Source: Rhodothermales bacterium (GTDB lineage: Bacteria > Bacteroidota > Rhodothermia > Rhodothermales > UBA10348). Taken from it: DNA of 64,000 nucleotides. Location of the stretch: contig JAVJVN010000019.1 of the NCBI GenBank assembly GCA_040221055.1, positions 1-64,000 of the forward strand, read 5' to 3'. Position 1 is the stretch's first letter. Each line of letters begins with the position of its first letter. Positions 19,441 through 29,861 of this stretch are shown piece after piece. The position numbers and the translations under genes are program-made. The notes beneath the pieces are model-generated. The model was not told the DNA's origin. It did not search any database and worked only from the letters and a program-made list of their open reading frames with translations.

Positions 19441-20733
19441 TCAGCGGGCGGATCGGGCCAGGCGGATTCCGGAAAACTGCCAGCGGGCATGGCCGGGGAA
19501 AAAATTGCGATAGGTCAGGCGGATGTGATCACCGGGCGTAGCCACACTTCCACCCCGGAGCACGAACTGGTTGTACATGAACTTCCCGTTGTACTCTCCG
19601 AGTGCTCCGTCCTCGGTTTCGTATCCGGGATAAGGAGAGTAGTGGCTGCTGGTCCACTCCCAGGTGCTGCCGAACAGGTTGTGGAAAGGTCCAATGAGAC
19701 TCCTTTCACCGGAAAGTGACGGGATGAAGATCAGGTCCTCGCTGAAGTGACCCGTGATGTTTGTGTTTCCGATGGCTGAGCCGGCAGCGTGCTCCCACTC
19801 GAATTCCGTCGGCAGGCGGGCACCGGACCATCGCGCAAACGCGTCGGCTTCGAACAAGGAGACGTGGGTAACGGGCGCGTCCAGGTCGAGCGGAAGGCGG
19901 CCGGCCGTCGTGAATTCGGTCCATTCCCCATTCTCGTGCTGCCAATAGAGCGGGTGCGTCCATCCTTCACGCGCCACGGTCGCCCAGCCTTCGGAAAGCC
20001 AGAGGACCGGGTTCGCGTATGCGTCATCTTCCACGAATGCGAGGTACTCGCGGTTGGTTACCGGTCGGGAGGCCAACTCGAACGGTTCAACGAACACGCG
20101 ATGGCGGGGGCCTTCGTTGTCGAAGCAGAAGCGCCCCGAGCCTGCGTCCCCGATGGTTACGATGCCTGGATTGAAGGCCATCCAGGTGGTCGGAAGGTCG
20201 TCAGACGGCATCCGCTTCCCGGAAGGGTCGTAAGCCGGCTGCAGCGGATTGATGGACAGGACGTGCTTGATGTCCGTTACCATGAGCTCTTGATGTTGCT
20301 GCTCATGATTCAGGCCGATTTCCACGACCCGTTCCACCTCGGGGGCTGTTCCCGCTGGCAGCTTGCGCAGGAAGGCCATCATGGCGCTGTCCACGTGCGC
20401 ACGATAGGCATTCACGTCATCGACCGTCGGGCGCGAAAGCAGGCCGCGGTGGGGACGTGAGAAGCGCTCACCGGCCTGCACGTAGTAGGAATTGAACAGG
20501 TAAGCGAACCGTTCGTTGTACGGCCGGTATCCCTCCACGTTTGGCCCCAGGACGAAGGTCTCGAAAAACCAGGTCGTGTGGGCCAGGTGCCATTTTGTCG
20601 GGCTCACGTCTTCCATGGACTGGACGACGTGATCTTCGGGTGCGAGTGGTGCCGCAATCCGGCGGGTTTGTTCTCGGACACTGGAAAACCGGGCCGAAAG
20701 GGCCGGCGTTCCAGCCGGTTCAGGATCCTGCAT
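19441..20733 (-). CDS. egtB: Ergothioneine biosynthesis sulfoxide synthase EgtB
   Basis: The 430-residue protein has a DinB-like N-terminal domain (about 10-165). Its metal-binding histidines lie in KWHLAHTTWFFE and NHEQQHQELMVTDIKH. A C-terminal FGE-sulfatase domain (about 180-428) contains RLPTEFEWEHAA, GSTWEWTSSHY, FVLRGGS and YRNFFPGHARWQFSGIRLA. EgtB joins hercynine to a thiol donor using iron and oxygen. Whether the donor is gamma-glutamylcysteine or cysteine cannot be told by eye; no egtA, egtC or egtE is nearby. It is divergent from the TPR gene and precedes egtD. Confidence 0.95.
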   Translation of the reverse strand: MQDPEPAGTPALSARFSSVREQTRRIAAPLAPEDHVVQSMEDVSPTKWHLAHTTWFFETFVLGPNVEGYRPYNERFAYLFNSYYVQAGERFSRPHRGLLSRPTVDDVNAYRAHVDSAMMAFLRKLPAGTAPEVERVVEIGLNHEQQHQELMVTDIKHVLSINPLQPAYDPSGKRMPSDDLPTTWMAFNPGIVTIGDAGSGRFCFDNEGPRHRVFVEPFELASRPVTNREYLAFVEDDAYANPVLWLSEGWATVAREGWTHPLYWQHENGEWTEFTTAGRLPLDLDAPVTHVSLFEADAFARWSGARLPTEFEWEHAAGSAIGNTNITGHFSEDLIFIPSLSGERSLIGPFHNLFGSTWEWTSSHYSPYPGYETEDGALGEYNGKFMYNQFVLRGGSVATPGDHIRLTYRNFFPGHARWQFSGIRLARSAR

Positions 20734-20784
20734 GATCGGTTGGAGGTTCAGCCTTCAATATATACAATTGACAAAGGGTCGTTC

Positions 20785-21558
20785 ATGTCCTTTCTACTGA
20801 GAGTACTTGTGCTGCTGGTTGTTACGACTGGCGTCGTGCGGGCACAGGTTCCGGCGGACCGCCTGGACAAGGCCATTGCCCGCGGCGATTCGCTGTACGC
20901 ACTCTTCGACAATGAGGCCGCGCTCACGGCCTACGAACGGGGTCTGGTTGTGGATTCCACCGATTTCGGGTTGCTCTATCGTCTTTCCCGGACGGCGAAC
21001 GATTTTGGTCAGGATTTACTCGCCCTGGACCGACGGCGGGAGGCGGATCATGTCATGGCCCAGGCTACGTCCTATGCCGACATGATGCAGCGGCATCATC
21101 CGGAACGTCCCGAAACATGGTTCCAAATGGCGGCCACCTGGGGAAACAGGGCCATCTTCATGGGCGGAAAAGACAAAGTGCGCATGGGCCGGAATGTGGA
21201 AGCCTACGCGAACCGGGCTCTTGAGCTGGATCCCGATTACGCATATGCCCTGTTGGCGCTGGGCATCTATTACCGTGAACTGGGCGCATTGAACTGGATC
21301 CAACGCACCTTCGCCAATACGTTTTTCGGCGGGCTCCCGGAAGGGGGGAACGAGAAGGCCATCCGTTTCCTGTCCCGTGCGCTGGAGGAAGACCCGACAC
21401 TGGTCATGACCCATTTCGAGTTGGCGGAAACGTACAGTGCCGAGGGCAACCAGGAAATGGCGGCGTATCATTACGGGCGGGTGCTCGAACTGACCCCCAT
21501 CAACACGGAAGAACTTCGCCAGCAGCGGGATGCCGGCCGGATACTGGCCGATTCGTAA
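20785..21558 (+). CDS. Secreted TPR protein
   Basis: A 257-residue protein with a signal peptide (MSFLLRVLVLLVVTTGVVRA) and tetratricopeptide-like helices through about 25-250. Examples are EAALTAYERGLVVDST, VEAYANRALELDPDYAYALLALG and AIRFLSRALEEDPTLVM. The spacing resembles the RMDN-type TPR proteins found in Bacteroidota. A binding role in the periplasm is likely but no partner is known. Its stop overlaps the ABC ATPase start (TAATG), so the two are probably translated together. Confidence 0.75.
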   Translation: MSFLLRVLVLLVVTTGVVRAQVPADRLDKAIARGDSLYALFDNEAALTAYERGLVVDSTDFGLLYRLSRTANDFGQDLLALDRRREADHVMAQATSYADMMQRHHPERPETWFQMAATWGNRAIFMGGKDKVRMGRNVEAYANRALELDPDYAYALLALGIYYRELGALNWIQRTFANTFFGGLPEGGNEKAIRFLSRALEEDPTLVMTHFELAETYSAEGNQEMAAYHYGRVLELTPINTEELRQQRDAGRILADS

Positions 21559-22253
21559 TGCAGAACGAGATTACAGGTTCTGGTATCGGACACCGCTTCG
21601 GGGCGCGAATCCTGTTCCGGAAACTCGATTTTGAACTCCGGGGCGGAACGGCAACCGCGGTCACCGGCCCCAACGGGTCGGGCAAGTCGACCCTGCTGAA
21701 AATCCTCGCAGGCTTGTTGACACCGACAGCGGGGCGCGTGTCGCTGGTGTCCGGAGGCCTTGCCGTGGAGCCCGGGCAGCGCCCCCTCCATTGTGGGTTC
21801 GTGGCGCCGTACATGAACGTATACGACGGCTTCACGGCCCGCGAGAATCTGGAGTTCATTGCGCGGGCGCGGCGTTTGGACAACAGGTTGGTGAAAGGCG
21901 GACGTGCCCACGATCAAATCACTGAAGGTCGGTTGACCGAAGCCCCATACGTGGGTAGCCGCATTGACCGCCTGCTGGCGGATGTCGGATTGACCGAGCG
22001 GGCGGACGATCCTGTTCGCACGTTCTCCTCCGGCATGGTGCAGCGGGTACGCCTGGCGTGTGCCCTGCTGCCCTCGCCGCCCGTCCTGTTGTTGGATGAG
22101 CCCGGCGCCACGCTGGATGAAGAAGGCGTCGCCCTGGTGCATCGGGTCGTCCGGGAGGCCACGGAAGCCGGCCGGATCGTCGTCCTGGCCACCAACCTCG
22201 CGTCCGAGGCGGTGCTCTGTTCAGAACGGTTGGAAGTGACCGCCCAGCGGTAG
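21558..22253 (+). CDS. ABC transporter ATP-binding protein
   Basis: A 231-residue ABC ATPase. Walker A is GPNGSGKST near residue 36, the signature is FSSGMVQRV near residue 156, and Walker B is VLLLDEPGATLDEEG near 180. The signature departs from LSGGQ in a way seen in ABC-2 and CcmA-like exporters. A polar insertion of about 25 residues (RLDNRLVKGGRAHDQI onward, residues 103-130) lies between Walker A and the signature. No permease gene is adjacent. The start overlaps the TPR gene and the 3' end overlaps comF by 33 bases. Confidence 0.88.
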   Translation: MQNEITGSGIGHRFGARILFRKLDFELRGGTATAVTGPNGSGKSTLLKILAGLLTPTAGRVSLVSGGLAVEPGQRPLHCGFVAPYMNVYDGFTARENLEFIARARRLDNRLVKGGRAHDQITEGRLTEAPYVGSRIDRLLADVGLTERADDPVRTFSSGMVQRVRLACALLPSPPVLLLDEPGATLDEEGVALVHRVVREATEAGRIVVLATNLASEAVLCSERLEVTAQR

Positions 22254-23033
22254 GGGCGGGCGCACGCCCGGGGCGGCCAGGAAAAGGAATCGGCATCCGG
22301 CCGATCGCAGCACGTGCGCACATCCGGCCAGGGTGGCTCCCGTCGTCACCACGTCGTCCACCAGGATGATTGCAGGCGGGACACATGCGTTCGGCGCCAG
22401 ATGGAACGCCCGGGCCACGTTCCTGCGGCGATCGGCAGCGGAAAGGGTCGTCTGCGACAGCGTGTGCTCCCGCCGCTCCAGCAGCCGGCTGCGGAAAGGC
22501 ACGCCCAGCCCGGCGGCCAGGCTTTCCGCCAACAGGTGCGCCTGGCAATACCCCCGGTCCAGCACCCGCAGCCGATGGGAGGGTACCCCGGTGCATACCG
22601 GTGGACCGTCCGCGAACATCCCGCGACCTTCCTTCCAACCCGGCGGCAGCAGGCCGCGGACGGCACCGGCCAGCGGGCCCGCCAGCACGGGCGCCACGTC
22701 CGCGCGACCCTCGTACTTGAACGCATGGTGCAGGCTGCGCACCGGCGACGTATCGGAGAACATCCAGCGGGCCGCAAGCAACGTCGTGCCGACCATGAGT
22801 GGCAGGTCACATCGCATCAACCGGCTTTCCGCGAGAGACACGCGGCAGGGGTGGCAAAGAACCCGCCCGACCGCGCCCCGCCCATCCGCCGACGAGCGGC
22901 GGTGGAGTCCGTTCGGCAGGACCGTGCCGCAGTGCAGGCACCGGGGTGGCAGCCAAACGGATATCAGCCTGTCCGCCGTGGCCCGGACGGACCCGAGCGA
23001 ATGGACAAGATTCGGATAAAAGCGGGTTCCCAT
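22221..23033 (-). CDS. comF: ComF family phosphoribosyltransferase-like protein
   Basis: The 270-residue protein has the ComF zinc ribbon (CLHCG near residue 31, CHPC near 60). The C-terminal phosphoribosyltransferase domain has the PRPP-binding loop ILVDDVVTTGATL near residue 225. RNVARAF and ERREHTLSQT are further ComF landmarks. ComF helps bring single-stranded DNA into cells in competent bacteria. The ATG at 23033 (MGTRFYPNLV) is preferred; a longer start at 23102 would leave 12 bases to the divergent gene. The 3' end overlaps the ABC ATPase gene. Confidence 0.88.
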   Translation of the reverse strand: MGTRFYPNLVHSLGSVRATADRLISVWLPPRCLHCGTVLPNGLHRRSSADGRGAVGRVLCHPCRVSLAESRLMRCDLPLMVGTTLLAARWMFSDTSPVRSLHHAFKYEGRADVAPVLAGPLAGAVRGLLPPGWKEGRGMFADGPPVCTGVPSHRLRVLDRGYCQAHLLAESLAAGLGVPFRSRLLERREHTLSQTTLSAADRRRNVARAFHLAPNACVPPAIILVDDVVTTGATLAGCAHVLRSAGCRFLFLAAPGVRPPLPLGGHFQPF

Positions 23034-23114
23034 GTTCCTACAGAGTGCCGGCCGTGGGAAATGCCACGTGCGAGGCCGTATACTTGAAGGAACTGAACCC
23101 AATCTGGAACCACC

Positions 23115-23348
23115 ATGGCGGCACGCAAGCGGAAAGGGATGCTGATCAAGAACACGAATCCCCGTCCGGTCACCATCGACATGACCTCACGCAGCATTAC
23201 GCTGAATCCCGGCGATGAAGAGCTCGTTACGGCCGAAGAAGTCCTGGACGAGGCACTCAGGGACTATCTCCAGGTTCGCGGCGTGTCCATTGTCCGCCCC
23301 GCCCTGGACGACGAAGAAGAGGAATTGAAGCGCCAACTCCGGGGCTGA
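23115..23348 (+). CDS. Small acidic-tailed protein, unknown
   Basis: A 77-residue soluble protein with a basic start (MAARKRKGMLIKNTN), a short beta-rich middle (TIDMTSRSITLNPGDEELV) and a Glu/Asp-rich C-terminus (DDEEEELKRQLRG). I do not recognise the family. It starts 81 bases from the divergent comF and ends 14 bases before the DUF3524 glycosyltransferase gene, so the two are probably one transcript. Confidence 0.65.
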   Translation: MAARKRKGMLIKNTNPRPVTIDMTSRSITLNPGDEELVTAEEVLDEALRDYLQVRGVSIVRPALDDEEEELKRQLRG

Positions 23349-23362
23349 ATGGAGCGCAAGAA

Positions 23363-24514
<1,152 letters not shown>

Positions 24515-25849
24515 CCGAACTCGCTGCATTTCAGCAGGGTCGCGCCTTCCATCTGCCGCTCGAAGTCGTAGGTCACGCGCTTCTGGCTGATGGTCGTCTC
24601 GAGGCTCGAAATAATGAGATCGGCGGCCTCGTTCCAGCCCATGAAGCGGAACATCATTTCGCCCGAAAGGATGACCGATCCGGGGTTCACCTTGTCCTGC
24701 CCGGCATATTTCGGAGCCGTCCCGTGTGTGGCCTCGAAAATGGACAACCCGTTGTCGTAGTTGATGTTGGCGCCGGGGGCAATGCCGATTCCGCCGACCT
24801 GTGCGGCCAACGCATCGGACATGTAGTCGCCATTCAGGTTCATGGTGGCGATGACGCTGTATTCGCGGGGACGGGTCAGGATCTGCTGCAGGAACGCATC
24901 GGCAATCACATCCTTGATGACAATGCCGTTCGGCAGCTTGCACCAGGGTCCGCCGTCGATTTCCACGGCTCCGAATTCTTCCTTCGCCAGGGCGTATCCC
25001 CAATCCCGGAAGGCGCCTTCGGTGTACTTCATGATGTTGCCCTTGTGGACCAGCGTCACGTTCGGCTTGCCCTGCTCGATGGCGTAGCGGATGGCGGCGC
25101 GAACCAGGCGTTTCGTGCCTTCTTCGGATGTCGGCTTGATGCCGAAGCCGCTGGTCTCGGGGAAACGGACTTTTGCGAAGCGGGAAGGGAAGTGTTCTTC
25201 CAGCAGGGCGGCGAAACGCTTGGCGTCGTCCGTGCCGGCCTGGAATTCAATGCCGGCATAGATGTCTTCGGAGTTCTCCCGGAAAATGATCATGTCGACC
25301 GCGGCCGGATCCTTGACCGGCGACGGAACGCCCGTGAAGTACTGGACGGGGCGCACACAGGCGTACAGGTCCAGCATCTGACGGAGCGCCACGTTCAGCG
25401 AACGGATGCCGCCGCCGACCGGCGTGGTGAGGGGGCCCTTGATGGACACCAGGTGGTTCCGGATGGCCGTCAACGTATCCTCGGGCAGCCACTCACCGAA
25501 TTTCTCGTAGGCCTTCTCGCCGGCGTATACCTCGAACCACTCGATCTTCCGGGCGCCTCCGTAGGCTTTCTCGACGGCGTTGTCGAACACGTGCTGTGCG
25601 GCCGCCCAGATATCGGGACCAATGCCGTCGCCTTCAATGAAGGGCAGGATGGGGTGGTCAGGCACGTTCAGGGTGCCGTTTTCCATGGTGATGGATGCGC
25701 CGGCGGAAGGAGGAGTCAGATGCGTATACATGACAATCGGTTCAGGTTCAAAAGTGGAAAAACGGAATTTACGCGTCAATCGATCGGAATCATGCCGGGG
25801 ATTCCTGACAAGTGACGGGTTGGGCGCCGAGCCGTGCGGGATTTCCGGT

Positions 25850-26593
25850 TCACAGTCGCCCGAACAGGGAACGGAAACGCAATTCCCAGACTTTCCAGGC
25901 AGCCTCTCGCACAATGGCCTTGCTCATCTTGGACTTGCCTTCCGTGCGCTCCGTGAAGACAATGGGCACCTCAGTAAGGCGGAATCCGGCCCGCCAGGCC
26001 CGGTAATTGAGCTCGATCTGGAAGGAATAGCCATTCGATCGGACTTTCGTCAGATCCAGGGATTCCAGCACACGGCGGTGGAAGCACTTGAAGCCGGCGG
26101 TCACGTCCTGCACCGGCAAACGGGTGATGAACCGCGTGTAGACCCCCGCTCCGTAGGACAGGATGAGCCGGGACAGCGGCCAATTCATGATGCGCACGCC
26201 ATCGATGTAGCGCGATCCGATGACGACATCGGCTTCCCCGGTCGCCACGGGGGCCAGCAGCAGCGGCAGGTCCTCCGGATTGTGTGACCGGTCGGCATCC
26301 ATCTCGCAAATGGCTTCGTAGTCGCGATCCAGGGCCCAGGCGAATCCGGCCAGATAGGCGGTGCCGAGCCCGAGTTTTCCTTCCCGCTCCAGGAGGTGTA
26401 CGCGGCGGGCCTTGTGGTCCCGGTCGGTCCCCTGGGCCTCTGCACGCGCGCGCACGATATCGGCGGTCCCGTCCGGGCTGCCGTCATCCACGATCAGCAG
26501 ATCGAAGGGGACAGGGAGTCCGAGGACAAGGTCCATGACGGCCGATATGTTCTCGGCCTCATTGTAGGTCGGTATGATGACGAGGGCGCGCAG
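25850..26593 (-). CDS. Polyprenol/dolichol-phosphate mannosyltransferase-like GT2 enzyme
   Basis: A family 2 glycosyltransferase of the dolichol-phosphate mannose synthase type. It has [15 protein letters not shown] at the N-terminus, [30 protein letters not shown] (the DxD region), [22 protein letters not shown] and [12 protein letters not shown]. It would load a sugar from a nucleotide donor onto a lipid carrier at the inner face of the membrane. The first conserved strand lies upstream of the only ATG (26536), and no ATG, GTG or TTG exists between the stop at 26630-26632 and that point. A CTG start, for example 26593 giving MRALVII, is therefore inferred. From 26593 it is 247 residues. Confidence 0.85.
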   Translation of the reverse strand: MRALVIIPTYNEAENISAVMDLVLGLPVPFDLLIVDDGSPDGTADIVRARAEAQGTDRDHKARRVHLLEREGKLGLGTAYLAGFAWALDRDYEAICEMDADRSHNPEDLPLLLAPVATGEADVVIGSRYIDGVRIMNWPLSRLILSYGAGVYTRFITRLPVQDVTAGFKCFHRRVLESLDLTKVRSNGYSFQIELNYRAWRAGFRLTEVPIVFTERTEGKSKMSKAIVREAAWKVWELRFRSLFGRL

Positions 26594-26639
26594 GGCGGGC
26601 AGAGCGAGAGTGGACAGGCGCAGGGTGGCTCAGGTTGGC

Positions 26640-26906
26640 TCAGGAAGATTGCGCCTTGCTACGCAGGAATTCCAGGGTATGTTCGACCAGATCGGAAGGT
26701 ATCTCGACCGAATCGGCATCCTTCACCGCCTGGATGGTGGCTTTGTACTGCTCGAAATAGGCATGGCAGTTCCCGCACATGGCCAAATGCTTCTCGAAGG
26801 CCTTGCGATCACGCTCGGGCAGTTCATTGTCCAGATACATCGCAATGAAGGTGTTCACCTTCTCGCACGAGGGCATCCCTTTCAACTTCATCAACAGCCG
26901 TTTCAT
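26640..26906 (-). CDS. Zinc-finger anti-sigma factor (zf-HC2)
   Basis: An 88-residue soluble protein with the intact ZAS motif H-x3-C-x2-C (KHLAMCGNCHAYFEQY, about residues 39-54) and the typical preceding helix MYLDNELPERDRKAFE. No membrane segment is present, so it would act in the cytoplasm, perhaps as a redox- or metal-sensitive switch. Its start overlaps the sigma factor stop by four bases (ATGA). It is the expected partner of the ECF sigma factor upstream. Confidence 0.88.
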   Translation of the reverse strand: MKRLLMKLKGMPSCEKVNTFIAMYLDNELPERDRKAFEKHLAMCGNCHAYFEQYKATIQAVKDADSVEIPSDLVEHTLEFLRSKAQSS

Positions 26907-27517
26907 GGTGTTTCTCCGTAATGGTGCGCCTGGTCGTTCATTTGTGCCTGCAGCAGGGCGCGAAGGGCCTGACGGGCCCGGTGCAGACGGACCCGGACGG
27001 CTCCGTTCGAAAGGTCCAGCGCGCGTGCGACGTCGTCCGTATCCATTTCCTCGATGTCCCGCATGATGACCACCTCCCGGTAATCATCCGGCAACCGGTC
27101 AATGGCGTCATGGACCACCTGCTTGCGATCGGCCAGGATGGCGAATTGCTCGGGGGACCAGGCGTCCACGTGGTGTTCGAACATGCCCCGGTTGAAGGAG
27201 GGCTGCAGATGCCCGACGTCGTGTTCGTCCAGTGGACGGGTCCGTTTCGCCTTCCGCAGAACGCCCCGGGCCAGATTGATGCCGATGGCGTACAGCCAGG
27301 TCGTGAGTTTGGATTCCCTGCGGAAGGAGTCCAGGCGTTGCCAGGCCTGAAGCCAGGTTTCCTGCATGATGCTGCGGGCCTCATCGTCATCCCCGAGCAT
27401 GCGGACCAGGATCCGGAACAGACGGGGAGACTCCTGGATGACCAGCTTCTCGAACTCCGTCCGGTTTCCGGCCAGCAGCGCCTCGATATCAACAGGGGAT
27501 GGGTCGTTGGTCGGCAT
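26903..27517 (-). CDS. ECF RNA polymerase sigma factor
   Basis: A 204-residue ECF sigma factor. Region 2 (about 20-90) reads LFRILVRMLGDDDEARSIMQETWLQAWQRLDSF and KLTTWLYAIGINLAR. Region 4 (about 145-195) reads LPDDYREVVIMRDIEEMDTDDVARALDLSNGAVRVRLHRAR. The ATG at 27517 (MPTNDPSP) is preferred. In-frame ATGs at 27610 and 27652 add a low-complexity tail, and the last lies inside a perfect palindrome. It is coupled to a zf-HC2 anti-sigma gene and is divergent from pdhA. Confidence 0.92.
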   Translation of the reverse strand: MPTNDPSPVDIEALLAGNRTEFEKLVIQESPRLFRILVRMLGDDDEARSIMQETWLQAWQRLDSFRRESKLTTWLYAIGINLARGVLRKAKRTRPLDEHDVGHLQPSFNRGMFEHHVDAWSPEQFAILADRKQVVHDAIDRLPDDYREVVIMRDIEEMDTDDVARALDLSNGAVRVRLHRARQALRALLQAQMNDQAHHYGETP

Positions 27518-27634
27518 GGTGTCCGCTTGGGTAGCGGCAGGGGCGTCATTGTTACCGGCCTCCCAACCCGCAGCCGGAGCGGTCGTTCCATGTGCCGTTC
27601 GAAAGGCCATTCTGGAAGCGCTTTTCCGGAACGT

Positions 27635-27658
27635 CTTGTAATGACATGTCATTACAAG
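27635..27658. promoter_or_regulatory. Perfect 24-bp palindrome between sigma and pdhA genes
   Basis: The half-site CTTGTAATGACA (27635-27646) is followed directly by its exact reverse complement (27647-27658), with no spacer. It lies between the divergent ECF sigma gene and the pdhA start, 88 bases before pdhA. AT-rich self-complementary words (TTACGTAA and GTTAAC) follow within 20 bases. A dimeric regulator site is the simplest reading; the regulator is unknown. Confidence 0.6.
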
Positions 27659-27746
27659 TTACGTAAAGACTTGGTTAACGCGTCGACAACTTCGCTCTTC
27701 CTGACGTATGTTGCCTTGCTTTTCCACCTGATGAACCAACGCACAG

Positions 27747-28841
27747 ATGGCCAAACAGAAGGCTAAAAAGACGGACGACAGCCGCGACTTCCCGTCTGAA
27801 ATCAAGATCGACGTGACGTTCCCGACCTATGCGGCGGGCGCTTACGGACACAAGGAACTGGGCCTGTCGGAAGACGACGTCATGGCCATGTACCGCAACA
27901 TGCTGCTTCAGCGTCGCTTCGAGGAGCGGGCCGCACAGATGTACGGGAAGCAGAAGATTGCCGGCTTCCTCCACCTGTACATCGGGCAGGAGGCCATTTC
28001 CACCGGGACCGCCGCGGCCATCAAGGTCGGGCATGACTCGGTCATCACGGCCTACCGCGACCACGGACACGGACTGGCCCTCGGCATGACGGCCAATGAA
28101 TGCATGGCCGAGCTGTTCGGTCGTATTGACGGCTCGTCGAGAGGCAAGGGTGGCTCCATGCATTACTTCTCGAAAAAGCACGGCTTCTTCGGCGGACACG
28201 GCATTGTGGGCGCCCACGTGCCGGTCGGAGTCGGTCTGGCCTTCGCCCACAAGTACAAGGAGGACGGAGGCGTAAGCATATCGTTCTACGGCGATGGTGC
28301 CCACGGGCAGGGCGCCATCCACGAAGCCGCCAACCTGGCCGGCCTGTACAACCTGCCGGCCATCCTCGTGGTGGAGAACAACAACTACGCCATGGGTACC
28401 GCCATCGATCGGGCGTTCTCGCAGCCGGAATTCACGCATCAGGCCGTCGCGTACGACATGAACGCCGCCGTCGTGGACGGCATGGACGTATTCGCCGTCA
28501 CGAAAGCCATGCAGGACCACGTCAAGCTCGCACGTGAAGGGAAGCCCAGTTTCCTGGAAATCCGCACGTACCGGTACCGCGGGCATTCCATGTCCGATCC
28601 CCAGAAGTATCGCACGAAGGAGGAACTGGAGGAAAAGCAGAACGCCGATCCCATCATCCGACTCAAGAAGTACATCCTGGACAACAAGATGTCGGCCCAG
28701 GACAAACTGGATGCCATCGACGAGGAAGTGAAGCAGGAAGTGCTGGACTCCGTGGATTTTGCCGACAACAGCCCCTTCCCGGATCTCGAGACGATCTACG
28801 AAGACGTCTACGAAGAGAACGACTACCCCTTCCTGGCCTGA
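27747..28841 (+). CDS. pdhA: Pyruvate dehydrogenase E1 component, alpha subunit
   Basis: A 364-residue E1 alpha. It has MLLQRRFEERAAQMYGKQKIAGFLHLYIGQEA near residues 50-82, TAYRDHGHGLALG near 95, GKGGSMHYFS near 133, the thiamine pyrophosphate motif (GDGAHGQGAIHEAANLAGLYNLPAI with VENNNYAMG, about 178-215) and the phosphorylation-loop-like YRYRGHSMSDPQKYR near 275. With the beta subunit it decarboxylates pyruvate and passes the acetyl group to E2. It is the first gene of a pdhA-pdhB-pdhC cluster. No E3 gene is in the window. Confidence 0.95.
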   Translation: MAKQKAKKTDDSRDFPSEIKIDVTFPTYAAGAYGHKELGLSEDDVMAMYRNMLLQRRFEERAAQMYGKQKIAGFLHLYIGQEAISTGTAAAIKVGHDSVITAYRDHGHGLALGMTANECMAELFGRIDGSSRGKGGSMHYFSKKHGFFGGHGIVGAHVPVGVGLAFAHKYKEDGGVSISFYGDGAHGQGAIHEAANLAGLYNLPAILVVENNNYAMGTAIDRAFSQPEFTHQAVAYDMNAAVVDGMDVFAVTKAMQDHVKLAREGKPSFLEIRTYRYRGHSMSDPQKYRTKEELEEKQNADPIIRLKKYILDNKMSAQDKLDAIDEEVKQEVLDSVDFADNSPFPDLETIYEDVYEENDYPFLA

Positions 28842-28857
28842 AAAACAACGAATCAAC

Positions 28858-29841
28858 ATGGCAGAATTGCAATTCAGAGAAGCCATCCGGGCCGCCATGG
28901 TCGAAGAGATGGAGCGCGACGAAACGATCTTCCTGATGGGAGAAGAAGTCGCTGAGTACAACGGAGCGTACAAGGTGTCGGAAGGCATGCTCGAGAAGTT
29001 CGGGCCGAAGCGCATCATCGACACCCCCATCTCGGAGAACGGCTTTTCAGGACTCGGAATCGGTGCGGCCATGAACGGCCTGCGTCCCATCATCGAGTTC
29101 ATGACGTTCAACTTCTCGTTCGTGGCCATCGACCAGATCATCAACAATGCGGCCAAAATCCGCTACATGTCCGGTGGTCAGTTCCGTGTGCCGATCGTGT
29201 TCCGTGGGCCCAACGGCGCCGCCGGACAGCTCGCCGCCACGCACAACACGTCGACCGAGTCCATTTACGCGACCATCCCCGGACTGAAGGTCATCTCACC
29301 TTCGAACCCGGACGATGCCAAGGGCCTGCTGAAGTCCGCCATCCGCGACGACAACCCCGTCCTCTTCATGGAGAGCGAGGTCATGTACGGCATGAAGGGC
29401 GAAGTCTCCGACGCCGAGGACTACATCATTCCCATCGGAAAGGCCCGCATTGCCCGCGAAGGCACGGACGTCACCATCGTGGCGCACTCCAAGTCCTACT
29501 GGATTGCGCTCCGCGTGGCCGATCGCCTGAAGGAGGAGGGATACAGCGCCGAGGTCATCGATCCCCGGACCATCCGTCCCTTCGACATCGACACCGTCGT
29601 GGAGTCGGTCAAGAAGACCAACCGATGCGTCATCATCGACGAGGGCAACCCGTTCGCCAGCATCTCCTCCGAGATCACCTACCAGATCCAGGAGCGCGCG
29701 TTCGACTGGCTCGACGCACCCGTCGTGCGGATTACCGCCAAGGACGTGCCGGCCCCCTATGCCAAGAACCTGATTGAGTACTACATGCCGCAGGAAGAGG
29801 ATGCCTACAAGGCCTGCAAGCGTGTCATGTACGTCGACTAG
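28858..29841 (+). CDS. pdhB: Pyruvate dehydrogenase E1 component, beta subunit
   Basis: A 327-residue transketolase-like E1 beta. Motifs are REAIRAAMVEEMERDETIFLMGEEVAEYNGAYKVS at the N-terminus, RIIDTPISENGF near 44, MTFNFSFVAIDQI near 82, PIVFRGPNG near 112, and the C-terminal domain with EVIDPRTIRPFD near 232 and VIIDEGNP near 258. It pairs with PdhA to form the TPP site. The ATG at 28858 lies 16 bases after the pdhA stop, which fits an operon. Confidence 0.95.
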   Translation: MAELQFREAIRAAMVEEMERDETIFLMGEEVAEYNGAYKVSEGMLEKFGPKRIIDTPISENGFSGLGIGAAMNGLRPIIEFMTFNFSFVAIDQIINNAAKIRYMSGGQFRVPIVFRGPNGAAGQLAATHNTSTESIYATIPGLKVISPSNPDDAKGLLKSAIRDDNPVLFMESEVMYGMKGEVSDAEDYIIPIGKARIAREGTDVTIVAHSKSYWIALRVADRLKEEGYSAEVIDPRTIRPFDIDTVVESVKKTNRCVIIDEGNPFASISSEITYQIQERAFDWLDAPVVRITAKDVPAPYAKNLIEYYMPQEEDAYKACKRVMYVD

Positions 29842-29861
29842 ACCAACACCCGGACAGCGTT

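Noticed and set aside
20768-20773. TTGACA before the TPR gene as a -35 box
   Set aside because: A matching -10 box would fall inside the coding region, and this phylum generally does not use the standard -35/-10 pair.
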